Shown piece after piece: positions 26,129 through 35,078 of a DNA stretch of 64,000 nucleotides. The DNA comes from Chryseobacterium sp. MYb7 (lineage in GTDB: Bacteria; Bacteroidota; Bacteroidia; Flavobacteriales; Weeksellaceae). The stretch's first letter is position 1, and each line of letters opens with the position of its first letter. The stretch spans positions 62,001 to 126,000 of the forward strand of contig NZ_PCOU01000002.1 of NCBI RefSeq assembly GCF_002979455.1. Direction: 5' to 3'. A program made the translations under genes and the position numbers. The notes beneath the pieces were generated by a model. That model did not search any database, was not told where the DNA came from, and was given only the letters and a program-made list of their open reading frames with translations.

Positions 26129-27175
26129 TTATTTTACATTGATGTCATCATACAGATTATCAACTGTTTTTTCTAAAATTTCTCCCGTTTCATTAAAGCT
26201 GGTGTTGGTCAATATGGATATTCCTATGCTTTGTTTAGGATAAATCACAAACCAATTCTGCATTCCGTATATCCCTCCATGATGTCTGTATAGTAATTGA
26301 TTATCATTTTCTATGATGTACCAATGATAACCTTCCCAAAAATCAGAACCTTCTTTGTATAATCTTTTATGAGATTCTTTGACAATAGGATTTGATGGGT
26401 CAAGCTGCAGTTTCATATATTTCACTAAATCCGTGGTCGTGGAGTGCAATCCTGAAATTCCGCCCCACAACGTTCTGTTGAAATTAGGCATTATCTCGTT
26501 TTTATCGTTATAGCCTTTTACCAATCTTGTTCTGTCACTTTTATTGAGTGTAAACTTTGTCTGGTTCATATTATTGGGCTTCAGAATAAATTCAATGACC
26601 AGTTCTTCAAAAGGTTTTTGATATACTTTTTCAAGGATATAGGCGGTCAGCTCCGGTGCTGTGTTGGAATAGGAATAGACTTCTCCGGGTTTCGTTCCAA
26701 TTTTGATGATTTTTAATCCTTCAAAAAAAGCTTTTTTATTTTCGCTTTTTATGGGGAAATTAGGAAATCCACCAGTATGGGTGATGAGGTGTTTGATTTT
26801 AATAGGTTCCCCTTTATATTCTAAATTGGGATAACGTTCGTCCAGATAGATTCTGATATCATCTTCTAAATGTATTTTTTGATCAAGTACAGCTTTAGCG
26901 GCGATATAACCTGTAAAGGTTTTGGTTACAGAAGCTAATTCATAAAGAGTAGAATCGTTGGGTTTGTTTCCTTTTCCAATTGTCAATTCTCCAAAATGTT
27001 TTGTGGTGGATTTTCCATCTTTAAGCACAGCAATAGAAACAGAATGAAATCTTTTGTCCTCTAACAACTTCAGCGCATTTTTTGTAATTGCATTTTCAAC
27101 ATTTTGTTGATGGGTTGGGTGGACACTTTTGCATCCAAGTAAGGCAAAAAATATAATAAGGGTTACATATTTCAT
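26129..27175 (-). CDS. Serine hydrolase lipoprotein, class C beta-lactamase fold (module copy 2)
   Basis: Starting at the ATG at 27175 gives 348 residues with a lipoprotein signal and lipobox (FFALLGC). The catalytic SxxK is SVTK in YELASVTKTFTGY, the tyrosine motif is YSYSNTAPELTAYIL, and HHGGIYG corresponds to the C-terminal HxG box. It is closely similar to the N-terminal part of the hydrolase at 45234-46715 and more distantly to the one at 14863. The start at 27250 adds 25 residues without coding character. It follows the membrane AraC gene by about 140 bp, the same order as in module copy 1. Confidence 0.85.
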   Translation of the reverse strand: MKYVTLIIFFALLGCKSVHPTHQQNVENAITKNALKLLEDKRFHSVSIAVLKDGKSTTKHFGELTIGKGNKPNDSTLYELASVTKTFTGYIAAKAVLDQKIHLEDDIRIYLDERYPNLEYKGEPIKIKHLITHTGGFPNFPIKSENKKAFFEGLKIIKIGTKPGEVYSYSNTAPELTAYILEKVYQKPFEELVIEFILKPNNMNQTKFTLNKSDRTRLVKGYNDKNEIMPNFNRTLWGGISGLHSTTTDLVKYMKLQLDPSNPIVKESHKRLYKEGSDFWEGYHWYIIENDNQLLYRHHGGIYGMQNWFVIYPKQSIGISILTNTSFNETGEILEKTVDNLYDDINVK

Positions 27176-27316
27176 GGTCAGAATTTTAATTTGATGCAAA
27201 TATGCTGTAGAGAATCTTGAAAAAAGTCCGTGTAAAAAAGTCGGACGCATTGTAATGAATAAAATGAGTCCGATTATTTACAATCCAAAGTTTGATTATT
27301 TGCAATTATTTAATTA

Positions 27317-28441
27317 TCAGTTGTTTCTGAATGCTGTTGGTGTTTGGTTCGTATATTTTTTAAAATAGGTATGAAAAGAAGATTTTGAATTAAAACCCAC
27401 TTCATATAAAATTTCTAACACCGTATATTCTTTCCTCGCGGGATCTTTCAATAGGGTCATTGCTTTTTTAATGCGGTATTCATTTACGAAATCAAAAAAG
27501 TGCTGATTGAGATGATGGTTAATTAATACAGACAGCTCACGAACGGGAATATTCACCTGATCTGCCAATTCCTGAATCGTTAATGAAGGATCTAAGAAAG
27601 GTTCTTTCTCAATCATGAATTTTCTAAGCTGTTCAATCTGAGAATTTTTTGTTTCGTCGGTTGTATTTTCAGTTTCTAATGTTTCGGCAAAATCTTCTGT
27701 TGGTTGTAAGGTAGAATCAATTCTTCGAAAAAGTTCAGGATAATGTAATGCCTTTAAGATAAACCAGCAGGCGGCCAATAAAAATGAAGCTCCCGCTGCA
27801 ATATGGATCCAGATAAACAAGTCGTTATATGCGGTATATCGGATGATATTTTTAAAAATAATACATAGATGAATGAACAGAAATATGAGGGTAAGCTGAG
27901 ACAGCCATTGGTATAATAAGGTGTTGGGATTCGTATAATTTTCAAGATAAATCTTCTTATATTTTCTAAGGATAAGGAATATGCCAACGATATAAAAGAA
28001 AAACTGCAGTTCCCCGATGAGTTGATAAATAAACATTTCAGGAGAACTCCACATCGTTGTAAAGAAATTTTCTTTTGCAGTACCTTCCGCCAGATAAAGC
28101 CTTGGAACTAAAATTAAGTTGGCAACAATAAAAGGAATAAGATGCAGCAAATGCTTTCTTTTTAAAGTGAAATCAGAATAACAAACAGCATTCACATACA
28201 GATAGAAAAGAGGCATTACCAATAAGTAAGCAGATATTTTGAACGCTTTCAGATTGTAACTATCCACAAAAAGGTGCATGAAAATTCCGCTGATATCAAT
28301 AGCATTAATGATAAGGAATGCTGCAAATAATCTGTTTTCCAGTTTTCTTTCTGTTTTTACCGTTACTAAAAATATGGCAAGCAGCAGCGATACAAAAACG
28401 GCAATCGCAGCAATAACTTCCAGAAAACTTAATTTGTCCAT
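27317..28441 (-). CDS. Membrane-anchored AraC-family regulator (module copy 2)
   Basis: Starting at MDKLSF (28441) matches the start of the paralogue at 13568 (MDKSNL) and gives 374 residues. About seven transmembrane helices fill residues 5-240, followed by an acidic linker and an AraC HTH: 'LTIQELADQVNIPVRELSVL' and 'EVGFNSKSSFHTYFKKYTNQTP'. It is probably an envelope-signal sensor controlling the serine hydrolase 140 bp downstream. The paralogy covers both the membrane and HTH parts, so the module was duplicated as a unit. Confidence 0.9.
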   Translation of the reverse strand: MDKLSFLEVIAAIAVFVSLLLAIFLVTVKTERKLENRLFAAFLIINAIDISGIFMHLFVDSYNLKAFKISAYLLVMPLFYLYVNAVCYSDFTLKRKHLLHLIPFIVANLILVPRLYLAEGTAKENFFTTMWSSPEMFIYQLIGELQFFFYIVGIFLILRKYKKIYLENYTNPNTLLYQWLSQLTLIFLFIHLCIIFKNIIRYTAYNDLFIWIHIAAGASFLLAACWFILKALHYPELFRRIDSTLQPTEDFAETLETENTTDETKNSQIEQLRKFMIEKEPFLDPSLTIQELADQVNIPVRELSVLINHHLNQHFFDFVNEYRIKKAMTLLKDPARKEYTVLEILYEVGFNSKSSFHTYFKKYTNQTPTAFRNN

Positions 28442-28702
28442 TAGTTTTTTTACAAAAATAGGATATAAGTCATAAAGAGAAATGATTGTCAATCATCATT
28501 TTTCAAATATTGTATTTCATCATCATCAGTCCTCAAATTTTATTAATCCATTCTTTCGCAATCCAAAGCTTTAAGTGGGTTGAGAATGTTTTTATTTTAT
28601 TATTTTCAATAAAAGTAGTTTAAATTTCGTATATTTATAAAAATGTCTATTAATACTTTATGAAATAAGTTGTAAACATTAGTAATTTTTAAACAAAATA
28701 AA

Positions 28703-29665
28703 ATGAAAAGTGTTTATGTAAGCGAAAGCGACGGACATAGAATTGGTGAAACTCCAATGAAATCAATTAGTATAGCATACTTAATTTTAGTACATCGCTT
28801 ACCGAATCAATTTAAGAAGCTTTTTAAAGCCATCTACGATTCTACTAATTTCTACCTTATTCATATTGACAAAAAAGCCAATCAGGAAATTGGGAAAGAT
28901 GTAAAGGATTTTTTAGAACAATATCCGAACGTACATATCCTAAACAGTGAAAATGTTATTTGGGGAGGATATAGTATGGTTCAGGCTGAGTTGGATGGTA
29001 TAAAATACCTGTTGAGCATGAATGCAAAATGGGATTATTTTATAAACCTAAGCGGGCAGGATTATCCGTTAAAATCACAAAAAATCATCAAAGAGTTTTT
29101 ATCGAAAAATAATGGTAAAAGCTATATTAAAATTGACAATCAGGAAAAAATAAGACCTGAAACGATGAACAGAATTGAGAACTATTTTGAAGAGTTGGAA
29201 GATCGTATTTCTGACAAAACCCATAAAAGAGGCTTCATGAAAGATGTCATACCTTATATCGGAGGGCAATGGATGATTTTGACGAGAGATTGCTGTGAAT
29301 TTATAAACAACAATGCTGAGGTTAAAAAATTTGAAGAGTATTATTTAAATACACTCATTGCTGATGAATCTTTCTTTCAAACCGTTTTGATGAATACTTC
29401 ATTTAGAGGTACTTTAGTCAATGATGACAAAAGAGCAATTATCTGGATTCCTGACGGAGACATCAAATTACGTCCTAAAACATTCACCAAAACAGATATA
29501 AGCTTTCTCCAAACAGGAAATCATCTTTTTGCCAGGAAGTTCGATGATAATGTTGACAATAAAATAATTGATTATATTAAGATGAAATATGATGAGCCTT
29601 TTAAAACATCAGTAAAAATAACCCATGTGAAAAATATGGACAGAAATTTTAATCATCTCAACTAA
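28703..29665 (+). CDS. Core-2/I-branching-type glycosyltransferase (GT14)
   Basis: The 320-residue protein has the GT14 pattern: 'IAYLILVHRLPNQFKKLF' near the start, 'YLIHIDKKA', 'VIWGGYSMVQAELDGIKYL', 'WDYFINLSGQDYPLKS', 'GGQWMILTRDCCEFI' and 'IADESFFQTVLMN'. Families with these motifs transfer GlcNAc or xylose from UDP-sugars. No signal peptide is visible, so it acts from the cytosolic side. The gene stands alone before the second XRE cassette and has a terminator. Confidence 0.88.
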   Translation: MKSVYVSESDGHRIGETPMKSISIAYLILVHRLPNQFKKLFKAIYDSTNFYLIHIDKKANQEIGKDVKDFLEQYPNVHILNSENVIWGGYSMVQAELDGIKYLLSMNAKWDYFINLSGQDYPLKSQKIIKEFLSKNNGKSYIKIDNQEKIRPETMNRIENYFEELEDRISDKTHKRGFMKDVIPYIGGQWMILTRDCCEFINNNAEVKKFEEYYLNTLIADESFFQTVLMNTSFRGTLVNDDKRAIIWIPDGDIKLRPKTFTKTDISFLQTGNHLFARKFDDNVDNKIIDYIKMKYDEPFKTSVKITHVKNMDRNFNHLN

Positions 29666-29686
29666 AAAGATTATTGAAATTGTAAT

Positions 29687-29721
29687 AAAAAACCTTTATC
29701 AAACTTGATAGAGGTTTTTTT
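29687..29721 (+). terminator. Rho-independent terminator after the GT14 gene
   Basis: AAAAACCTTTATCAA pairs with TTGATAGAGGTTTTT with one internal mismatch, followed by a T run. Confidence 0.8.
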
Positions 29722-29783
29722 ATTGCTGGTAAAAACGGGTAGATCTAGTATCCAGACTTTGAGCTGGTAAATAAGATTATTTT

Positions 29784-29828
29784 CTTTAAACTTGCTGCAA
29801 AGTTGGGAGAACTTCGGGGAGCGGGGAG
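29784..29828. repeat. Dispersed REP-like element, copy 3
   Basis: TTTAAACTTGCTGCAAAGTT followed by GGGAGAACTTCGGGGAGCGG. It matches the copy at 31945-31988 in order and orientation, and the two copies bracket the second XRE cassette. Confidence 0.55.
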
Positions 29829-29911
29829 AAGATGATGGTTAGTAATTAAGTTTTTTGTTATGGTTTGATTGAATGAAAACTTTGAAATCGATAAAATTTG
29901 AATAACATGAG

Positions 29912-30853
29912 TTATTCTTTGAATTTTATAAGGTTGTCAGGCATATTAAATAAAAAATCTGTGTATTTCTGATTTGGGGTAAGATCAAGTAGATTCCTAA
30001 TTTCCCTGCCAGCTCTTGTTAAATCTATTATGTTTACTCCCTTACCAAAATTAAATTCAACTTTGTGTCCAGCATAGTTTGCTTCGACCAATCCCTGTTG
30101 TGATCCTATTTGAAGACTTACTGAATTTATTGACCTAATAAGTCCTAGACTTTCTAATTCCATTTGCTCACTAATACTAATTCCATATTCTGATAACTCT
30201 CCATAATTATTAAACAAAGTATTAGCCTTTGGATGGACAACAAATGTAAAGTTTCCAATATCAATTGATAAGTTGCAAAGTCTTGTAAATGTTTCTCCTA
30301 TATCACTGTTTATTGCCGCTATTAATTGAAGAGTTGTAGGACTAATACTTTTTGGGTTAGTAACTTCTTGAGCAAGAAGCTTCCCAAAGATAATTTTCAA
30401 ATTTTCATTTGTTTTTGTTTCAGCAACGCTCCAAAAAATGTCAAGCCAATCTTCATCAATACTATTTTGGTTTTCATCATTAATTTTATGGGTTTGTATT
30501 TGTTTGATAAAATTAGTTGCTATATCTTCTCTATTACTTTGATAACTAACAATTTTCTCAGCATAATAATGTAATGCTCTGTTAGTAAGTTCAGAGTCTG
30601 CTTTAAATAGTTCAGAAGCATTTTTTGCAGCTTCAATTTGTATTATTCTATTTCCTTCTGCTTTTGTTCTTATGCTTAATGATTTGGATTCCAAATAGGC
30701 TGTTGGCCAATCAAAGCTAGAAATAATTAACTTACCAATTCCCTTTCCTAATGCTATTAGGATATTATTTTTAATCCATCCAGGAAGAGGAATTTTATTT
30801 AATTCTTCAAAGAATATAATAAATTTGTTGTCTTTATCATTTTGTTCATTCAT
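29912..30853 (-). CDS. DUF2806-like protein
   Basis: The 313-residue soluble protein matches the DUF2806 pattern. It has an N-terminal helical part (IGKLIISSFDWPTAYLESKS, then IRTKAEGNRIIQIEAAKNA), the core 'IDEDWLDIFWSVAETKTNENLKIIFGKLLAQE', and 'NPKSISPTTLQLIAAINSDIGETF'. A C-terminal beta-rich domain ends in LTRAGREI. The biochemical role of this family is not known to me. It is the only cargo gene of the second cassette, downstream of the XRE gene on the same strand, the place taken by the Shedu-like and AbiTii-like genes in the first cassette. A defence role is inferred from position only. Confidence 0.6.
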   Translation of the reverse strand: MNEQNDKDNKFIIFFEELNKIPLPGWIKNNILIALGKGIGKLIISSFDWPTAYLESKSLSIRTKAEGNRIIQIEAAKNASELFKADSELTNRALHYYAEKIVSYQSNREDIATNFIKQIQTHKINDENQNSIDEDWLDIFWSVAETKTNENLKIIFGKLLAQEVTNPKSISPTTLQLIAAINSDIGETFTRLCNLSIDIGNFTFVVHPKANTLFNNYGELSEYGISISEQMELESLGLIRSINSVSLQIGSQQGLVEANYAGHKVEFNFGKGVNIIDLTRAGREIRNLLDLTPNQKYTDFLFNMPDNLIKFKE

Positions 30854-30999
30854 GATATCTAGTTACTTTTCAATTAATAAATCGATGTTTTTATCTTAAT
30901 GTGTTTGAGTAATTTATACGCCCTTAAAATAAAAATCATCTTAAAATTTTCAATCAGTATTTTCACGGAATTCCTTAAAGATTTTGCAAATTTTCTCAC

Positions 31000-31024
31000 A
31001 AAAAAATCCCAACTTTCGTCAGGA
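31000..31024 (-). terminator. Rho-independent terminator of the XRE gene
   Basis: On the minus strand TCCTGAC-GAAA-GTTGGGA is followed by a run of seven T. It is the same hairpin as at 11872-11895, immediately after the stop codon of the XRE gene. Confidence 0.8.
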
Positions 31025-31258
31025 CTATTCATTTATAAGTTTAAAAAAATCAGATAAACTAATTTTTCTTGCTTCACATATTTTAAAAAGTGTTTCAACT
31101 GGTATTCTGTAAGTTTCTTCACTTTTAATTTTTCTAATGGTACTTTCTTCCACACCATGATTTTTGGCAAAAGAATTTTGTGACTTGCCTTCTTGAAGCC
31201 AAGGTATCAACCATTTTTTTGTAATGTATAAACAAATTTTTTCGTTTATATCTGTCAT
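31025..31258 (-). CDS. Small HTH regulator of the second cassette
   Basis: The true start is the ATG at 31258, giving 77 residues. The much longer open frame up to 31618 runs antisense through the divergent gene. The HTH is visible as 'NSFAKNHGVEESTIRKIKSEE' (given in two parts: NSFAKNHGVE and ESTIRKIKSEE), with 'IPVETLFKICEARKISLSDFF' spanning the last helices. It occupies the same divergent position as the XRE gene at 11890, but the two are only distantly related. A 24-bp perfect palindrome lies between it and the plus-strand gene. Confidence 0.82.
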   Translation of the reverse strand: MTDINEKICLYITKKWLIPWLQEGKSQNSFAKNHGVEESTIRKIKSEETYRIPVETLFKICEARKISLSDFFKLINE

Positions 31259-31287
31259 GGAACAAATGAAATAATTAAATAATAAAA

Positions 31288-31311
31288 AATTACGGTCGAT
31301 CGACCGTAATT
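31288..31311. promoter_or_regulatory. Perfect 24-bp palindrome, candidate operator
   Basis: AATTACGGTCGA is followed directly by its exact reverse complement TCGACCGTAATT. It is centred in the 90-bp gap between the divergent HTH gene (31258) and the 184-aa gene (31349). The -33 region expected for the -7-like box TACATTTA (31325-31332) falls inside it. Confidence 0.75.
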
Positions 31312-31348
31312 GAATTTCTTTTCTTACATTTATAAAAAAATACAAACA

Positions 31349-31903
31349 ATGAAAAAGATAAAAAAAGATTTTGCTCCCCAGTTTTGGGCAGACAAGAAGC
31401 ACTCCGGGTTGCAGCTGATGGAAACTTTCTTTCAGTTCAATGAGCTGGATGCTTCCAAAGAAAGACTCAGCAACATTATGAATTATGCAGTAAAGAGAAA
31501 TAGTTGGATCAATGAAGATCCGGCGGTGATCTTCCAGTTTCATCAATCGATGCGGTCGTTGATCCGGGCAGGCTATCTCATCATGCTGAAGGAAAGAAAA
31601 TGGACGGTAGATACCCAACCGGAAAAGATTTCCCCATGGGTTCTTGGCCTGCTTTCGGAGAAGGAATACCGGAATCCTCTGCTGGTTTTCAGAAACGCAT
31701 TCAGAGAATACACCCTCAAAGAATTTGATTATTTTATGTCCGGAATTGTCTATTTCTCAATGGGTGTCTATGAAAATCTACCGGAAAGGAATATCGTGAT
31801 GCCGTACATCCACACAGTTAAAATGCTGGATGCCGCGCACCTTATCCTTCAAAGAAAGAGAGAAAAGAAAATGGCTGAAACTAATTCAGGATCAGGAGAT
31901 TAA
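31349..31903 (+). CDS. Conserved protein of unknown function, cassette paralogue 2
   Basis: Starting at the ATG at 31349 gives 184 residues. It is a full-length paralogue of 12267-12800, sharing for example SGLQLMETFFQFNELDASKE, NIMNYAVKRNSWINEDPAVI and DYFMSGIVYFSM. Conservation continues into the leader (TTTATAAAAAAATACAAAC just before the ATG). It is helical, soluble and without known motifs; the C-terminus is basic (KREKKMAE). Conservation of this protein while the divergent regulator and cargo vary marks it as the constant part of the cassette. Function unknown. Confidence 0.8.
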   Translation: MKKIKKDFAPQFWADKKHSGLQLMETFFQFNELDASKERLSNIMNYAVKRNSWINEDPAVIFQFHQSMRSLIRAGYLIMLKERKWTVDTQPEKISPWVLGLLSEKEYRNPLLVFRNAFREYTLKEFDYFMSGIVYFSMGVYENLPERNIVMPYIHTVKMLDAAHLILQRKREKKMAETNSGSGD

Positions 31904-31944
31904 ACGTAAGTAAAAGGTGGGGAGTTGTGAATCAGCTGGTCTTC

Positions 31945-31988
31945 CTTTAAACCTGCTCCAAAGTCAGGAGACTTCAGAGAGCAGGTAC
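31945..31988. repeat. Dispersed REP-like element, copy 4
   Basis: TTTAAACCTGCTCCAAAGTC followed by AGGAGACTTCAGAGAGCAGG. It is internally palindromic (CTGCTC...GAGCAG; AAGTC...GACTT). Direct repeat of 29784-29828. Confidence 0.6.
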
Positions 31989-32094
31989 ATTTTTAGGAAG
32001 TGCTGGACTTTATAATATTTATTTTTTATTCTGTAGCAGCCGACAGAGCATAAATTGAATTCAGAAGAACAGAGATAGGAACAGTGTGACCTGT

Positions 32095-33102
32095 TTAAAC
32101 TTCGTATTTCTCCTGCTGCTGCAAATATTCTGTTGCAGTACAGCCCGTAACCTGTTTAAACACTCTGTTAAAACTTGCCTGATAGGCAAAGCCTGCTTTC
32201 TGGAAAATGGATGAAATTTTGTAATTTTTATGTTCCATACTGTCAAAATCTTCCAGTACCTGTTTAATCCTGTAGTGATTCAACAGATTGTTGAAATTAG
32301 TATTTCCTTTTTCCTTCAATGCTTTAGAAAGATAAGTACGGTTGGTATTAAGCATTTCTGCAAGCTGATTGAGCGAGAAGCTGGGATCCTGCCAGAGTTT
32401 CTTTTCTTCTAAACACTTGATGGCATTCTGATAAAGCTCGTCAAATTTGTCCTGGTAGGGTTTACTTTTGTTTACCGTGGTAATCGCCGCATTATTTGGA
32501 TGGATGTCTGCAGCTGGTACCTGAGGTTGTAATAAATTTTCATTTTGAATTTGCAGAATCTTATTCTCTTTTATTTTATTAAATATTTTCAGATAATGCA
32601 GCACAAAGAATATGCAGAACAGCACAGTTATTATTGTCGAAATATTCTGAACCATATCTTCCGTTCTGCTAAGTTGAAGAGGATGCGAAATATTGATGTA
32701 TCTGGATAAGAGGAATGGACTAAGAAAAGAAATCATGATATAGATGGCCCATAAAATTAATGTCCGCATCTTATAATGATAATTTAAAATAAGAAAAACA
32801 GGAATATAGTAAAGAGCCTGTATTAAAACAGAATTATAGATAAGATAGAAAGAATATTGAAAAATAGAATACGCAACCACATACATAGTGGTAAGGACCT
32901 TAAAACTTAATTTTTTCTTTAATCCAATCATCCAGCCAGCCACCACACAGGGGAAAAACGAGAAAATAATCAAATAACCAATTCCTTCCGGATCAACAAT
33001 AAAATAGAAACAACCCATAAAGAAATAAAACGGGGATGTAAATAATATAAAATTTTTCATGAACTCCTTTTCCTTGAGGAGTAAAAGTTGATTTGTTTCC
33101 AT
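32095..33102 (-). CDS. Membrane-anchored AraC-family regulator
   Basis: Starting at METNQL (33102) gives 335 residues. About six transmembrane helices lie in residues 20-190, then a linker and a C-terminal AraC HTH: 'PSFSLNQLAEMLNTNRTYLS', 'HYRIKQVLEDF' and 'KAGFAYQASFNRVFKQVTG'. The layout resembles the frameshifted gene at 47-1065. It is divergent from the RCC1-like secreted protein gene at 33413 and may control it. Confidence 0.88.
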   Translation of the reverse strand: METNQLLLLKEKEFMKNFILFTSPFYFFMGCFYFIVDPEGIGYLIIFSFFPCVVAGWMIGLKKKLSFKVLTTMYVVAYSIFQYSFYLIYNSVLIQALYYIPVFLILNYHYKMRTLILWAIYIMISFLSPFLLSRYINISHPLQLSRTEDMVQNISTIITVLFCIFFVLHYLKIFNKIKENKILQIQNENLLQPQVPAADIHPNNAAITTVNKSKPYQDKFDELYQNAIKCLEEKKLWQDPSFSLNQLAEMLNTNRTYLSKALKEKGNTNFNNLLNHYRIKQVLEDFDSMEHKNYKISSIFQKAGFAYQASFNRVFKQVTGCTATEYLQQQEKYEV

Positions 33103-33412
33103 TTGTAAAATTAATAAAAATAACGGCATGAATCAATAAATAAATTTAGGGTCATCATAAAGATCAATTTAACAAAAAACAGTTTTTTTTGAAGTTTTAT
33201 TTATTTTATTTTCAGTTAGTTATGTTGTTTTTCTTGGTTTTTTACAATTTGATGACTGTTGTTGTTATTAAGATTTTAGGTAACCTATACATTTGCCAAG
33301 TACAATCTTATACATCTGTTTTTTGCTTTATTATCAAAGCTTTTTAAGAAATAGTTTTAAAGTATTGTCTGAAAATTACAAGATAAGTTTAACCATTAAA
33401 ATATTCAACAAA

Positions 33413-34917
33413 ATGAAGAAAAATGTATTACTAGTTTTAATTTCTATTTCGAGTTTTTCTGCAGCACAGGTAGGTATCAATACTCAGAATCCTCAGGGCG
33501 TGTTAGATATAAAAAACAAGAATGGCGTCAAAAACGGTCTGGTTCTGCCGGTCGTTGATGATGCTAATAACACCGTAACACCATCCGGAAGCACTGCTGT
33601 AGAAAGTACTTTGGTATATGACCAGACCAGCCAGTGTATCCGTGTAAAGACAGGCGCCGGGTGGTCCAACTGTTTAATTGATCAATCCAATGTAAGTATT
33701 ACGGCTTTAGGAAATACCTTTTGGGTAGCGAGTTCTTTTTCCACATTGACGGAGCCGTTAATGCAGAAAAAGTTCAGCGGAACTCAGTATGCTACTGTAT
33801 TTGGCAATGCAGCAGATAAGGATTATTCTACTGGTGCAGGATACCCCGCATATGGTTTGGAGTACCCGGACCGCCGGTAGCTGTATCTCCTGCCAAAAGA
33901 GTCTATAAAAGCAATATATTGACAGTAAACGGTAGTTATCAATCCAGCATTCTGATCAATACGGATGGAAAAATTTTTGTTACGGGAGTTAATACTAACG
34001 GGAAATTGGGAACAGGAAATTTTTCAAATCTTGATACATGGCAGGAGGTTACATTAAGTGGTGCTGCCGCAGATGAGAAAGCAATACAGGTACAAATGTC
34101 ACCTTATGCATCCATTATTCTTACCAATAAAGGATATGTATACGCTGCAGGGAATAATGGTTTTGGACAAACGGGTCTGGGAACTGTAAATGGATATACA
34201 ACAAGTTTTACAAAAATAGCCTCTTTAAGTAATGTAAAATCCATCTGGGGCGGGGATGATGTTGATGCCAATGATATGTTTACTGCTATTACCAATAATA
34301 ATAAAATTTATGCCTGGGGAAATTACAGTAATGCAGGGCTAAGCTCAAGTCTTGGAGCTAACGGGGTGAAATCAACTCCAATAGAAATTACATCTTCTTT
34401 TGCAGCAGCTACCGCATCAGGCGGTGTTGTAAAAAAAGTAATGATTGGTAATAATGGAAGTTTTGCATTGCTAAGTAACGGGACAATATGGGCTGCGCAA
34501 TCTGTTGGAATTTCAAAATCTTATATCGGCCTGGGAACCGCAGCTTCAACTTCATCAGATTTACAGGATATTACAGGTTATATTACGATGGCTGCTGGTG
34601 AAAAAATTGTTGATTTTGACTTTAGTGATCTGGGTGGGGCAATCATAACCAATCATTATATGTGGAGATTCGGTGTGGACACAGCTTACAGATTTTCTAA
34701 TGGTGGTGCACAAATTACTACCTGGGCTAAATTAAACAGTGAAATATATGACGGTGACATTATCCTTACTTCTCTTGATCTGGATTATTCAGGTCTGCTT
34801 GTAGGAACAGATCTTGAAAACTCCAATAGAATCATAGTTTGCGGATATAATGCTTATCGTCAATTGGGGACAACAAACAATGATAATATTTTAACCCCGA
34901 CTTATGGTAGGTATTAA
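33413..34917 (+). pseudogene. RCC1-repeat secreted protein, frameshifted
   Basis: The 5' frame (ATG 33413) encodes a signal peptide ending SFSAAQ, then VGINTQNPQGVLDIKNKNG, the VGIxTxxP module, up to YPAYG near 33855. The 3' frame then continues as GVPGPPVAVSPAK (from about 33860) and carries RCC1-type repeats such as 'GKIFVTGVNTNGKLGTG', 'GYVYAAGNNGFGQTGLG', 'NKIYAWGNYSNAG' and 'VCGYNAYRQLGTTNND', ending at 34917. One small indel near 33850-33865 separates the parts. RCC1 repeats form beta-propellers; a surface-binding role is inference. It may be a true pseudogene or a sequence error. Confidence 0.72.
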
Positions 34918-34980
34918 TTGTCATTATTAGAACTTTATCTTTAAGTTCTTTGTGTATAAAACACAATATCTATATACTAC

Positions 34981-35019
34981 ATTATATGAACAATCCTCAA
35001 TTTCGATTGTTCATATAAT
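34981..35019. terminator. 15-bp inverted repeat between RCC1-like gene and HTH gene
   Basis: ATTATATGAACAATC (34981-34995) and GATTGTTCATATAAT (35005-35019) are exact reverse complements with a 9-nt loop. The tail TTGTG is not a strong T tract, so it may be a terminator or an operator for the HTH gene at 35079. Confidence 0.55.
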
Positions 35020-35078
35020 TTGTGAATCAAAATCGCTCTCAAAAAATTATTATTAAAGGCGTAACGCCAATCTTATTT

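Noticed and set aside
31259..31618. Long N-terminal extension of the HTH gene (197 residues in total)
   Set aside because: The extension lies antisense to the conserved 184-aa gene and through the palindrome; the 77-residue product from 31258 is a complete HTH protein.
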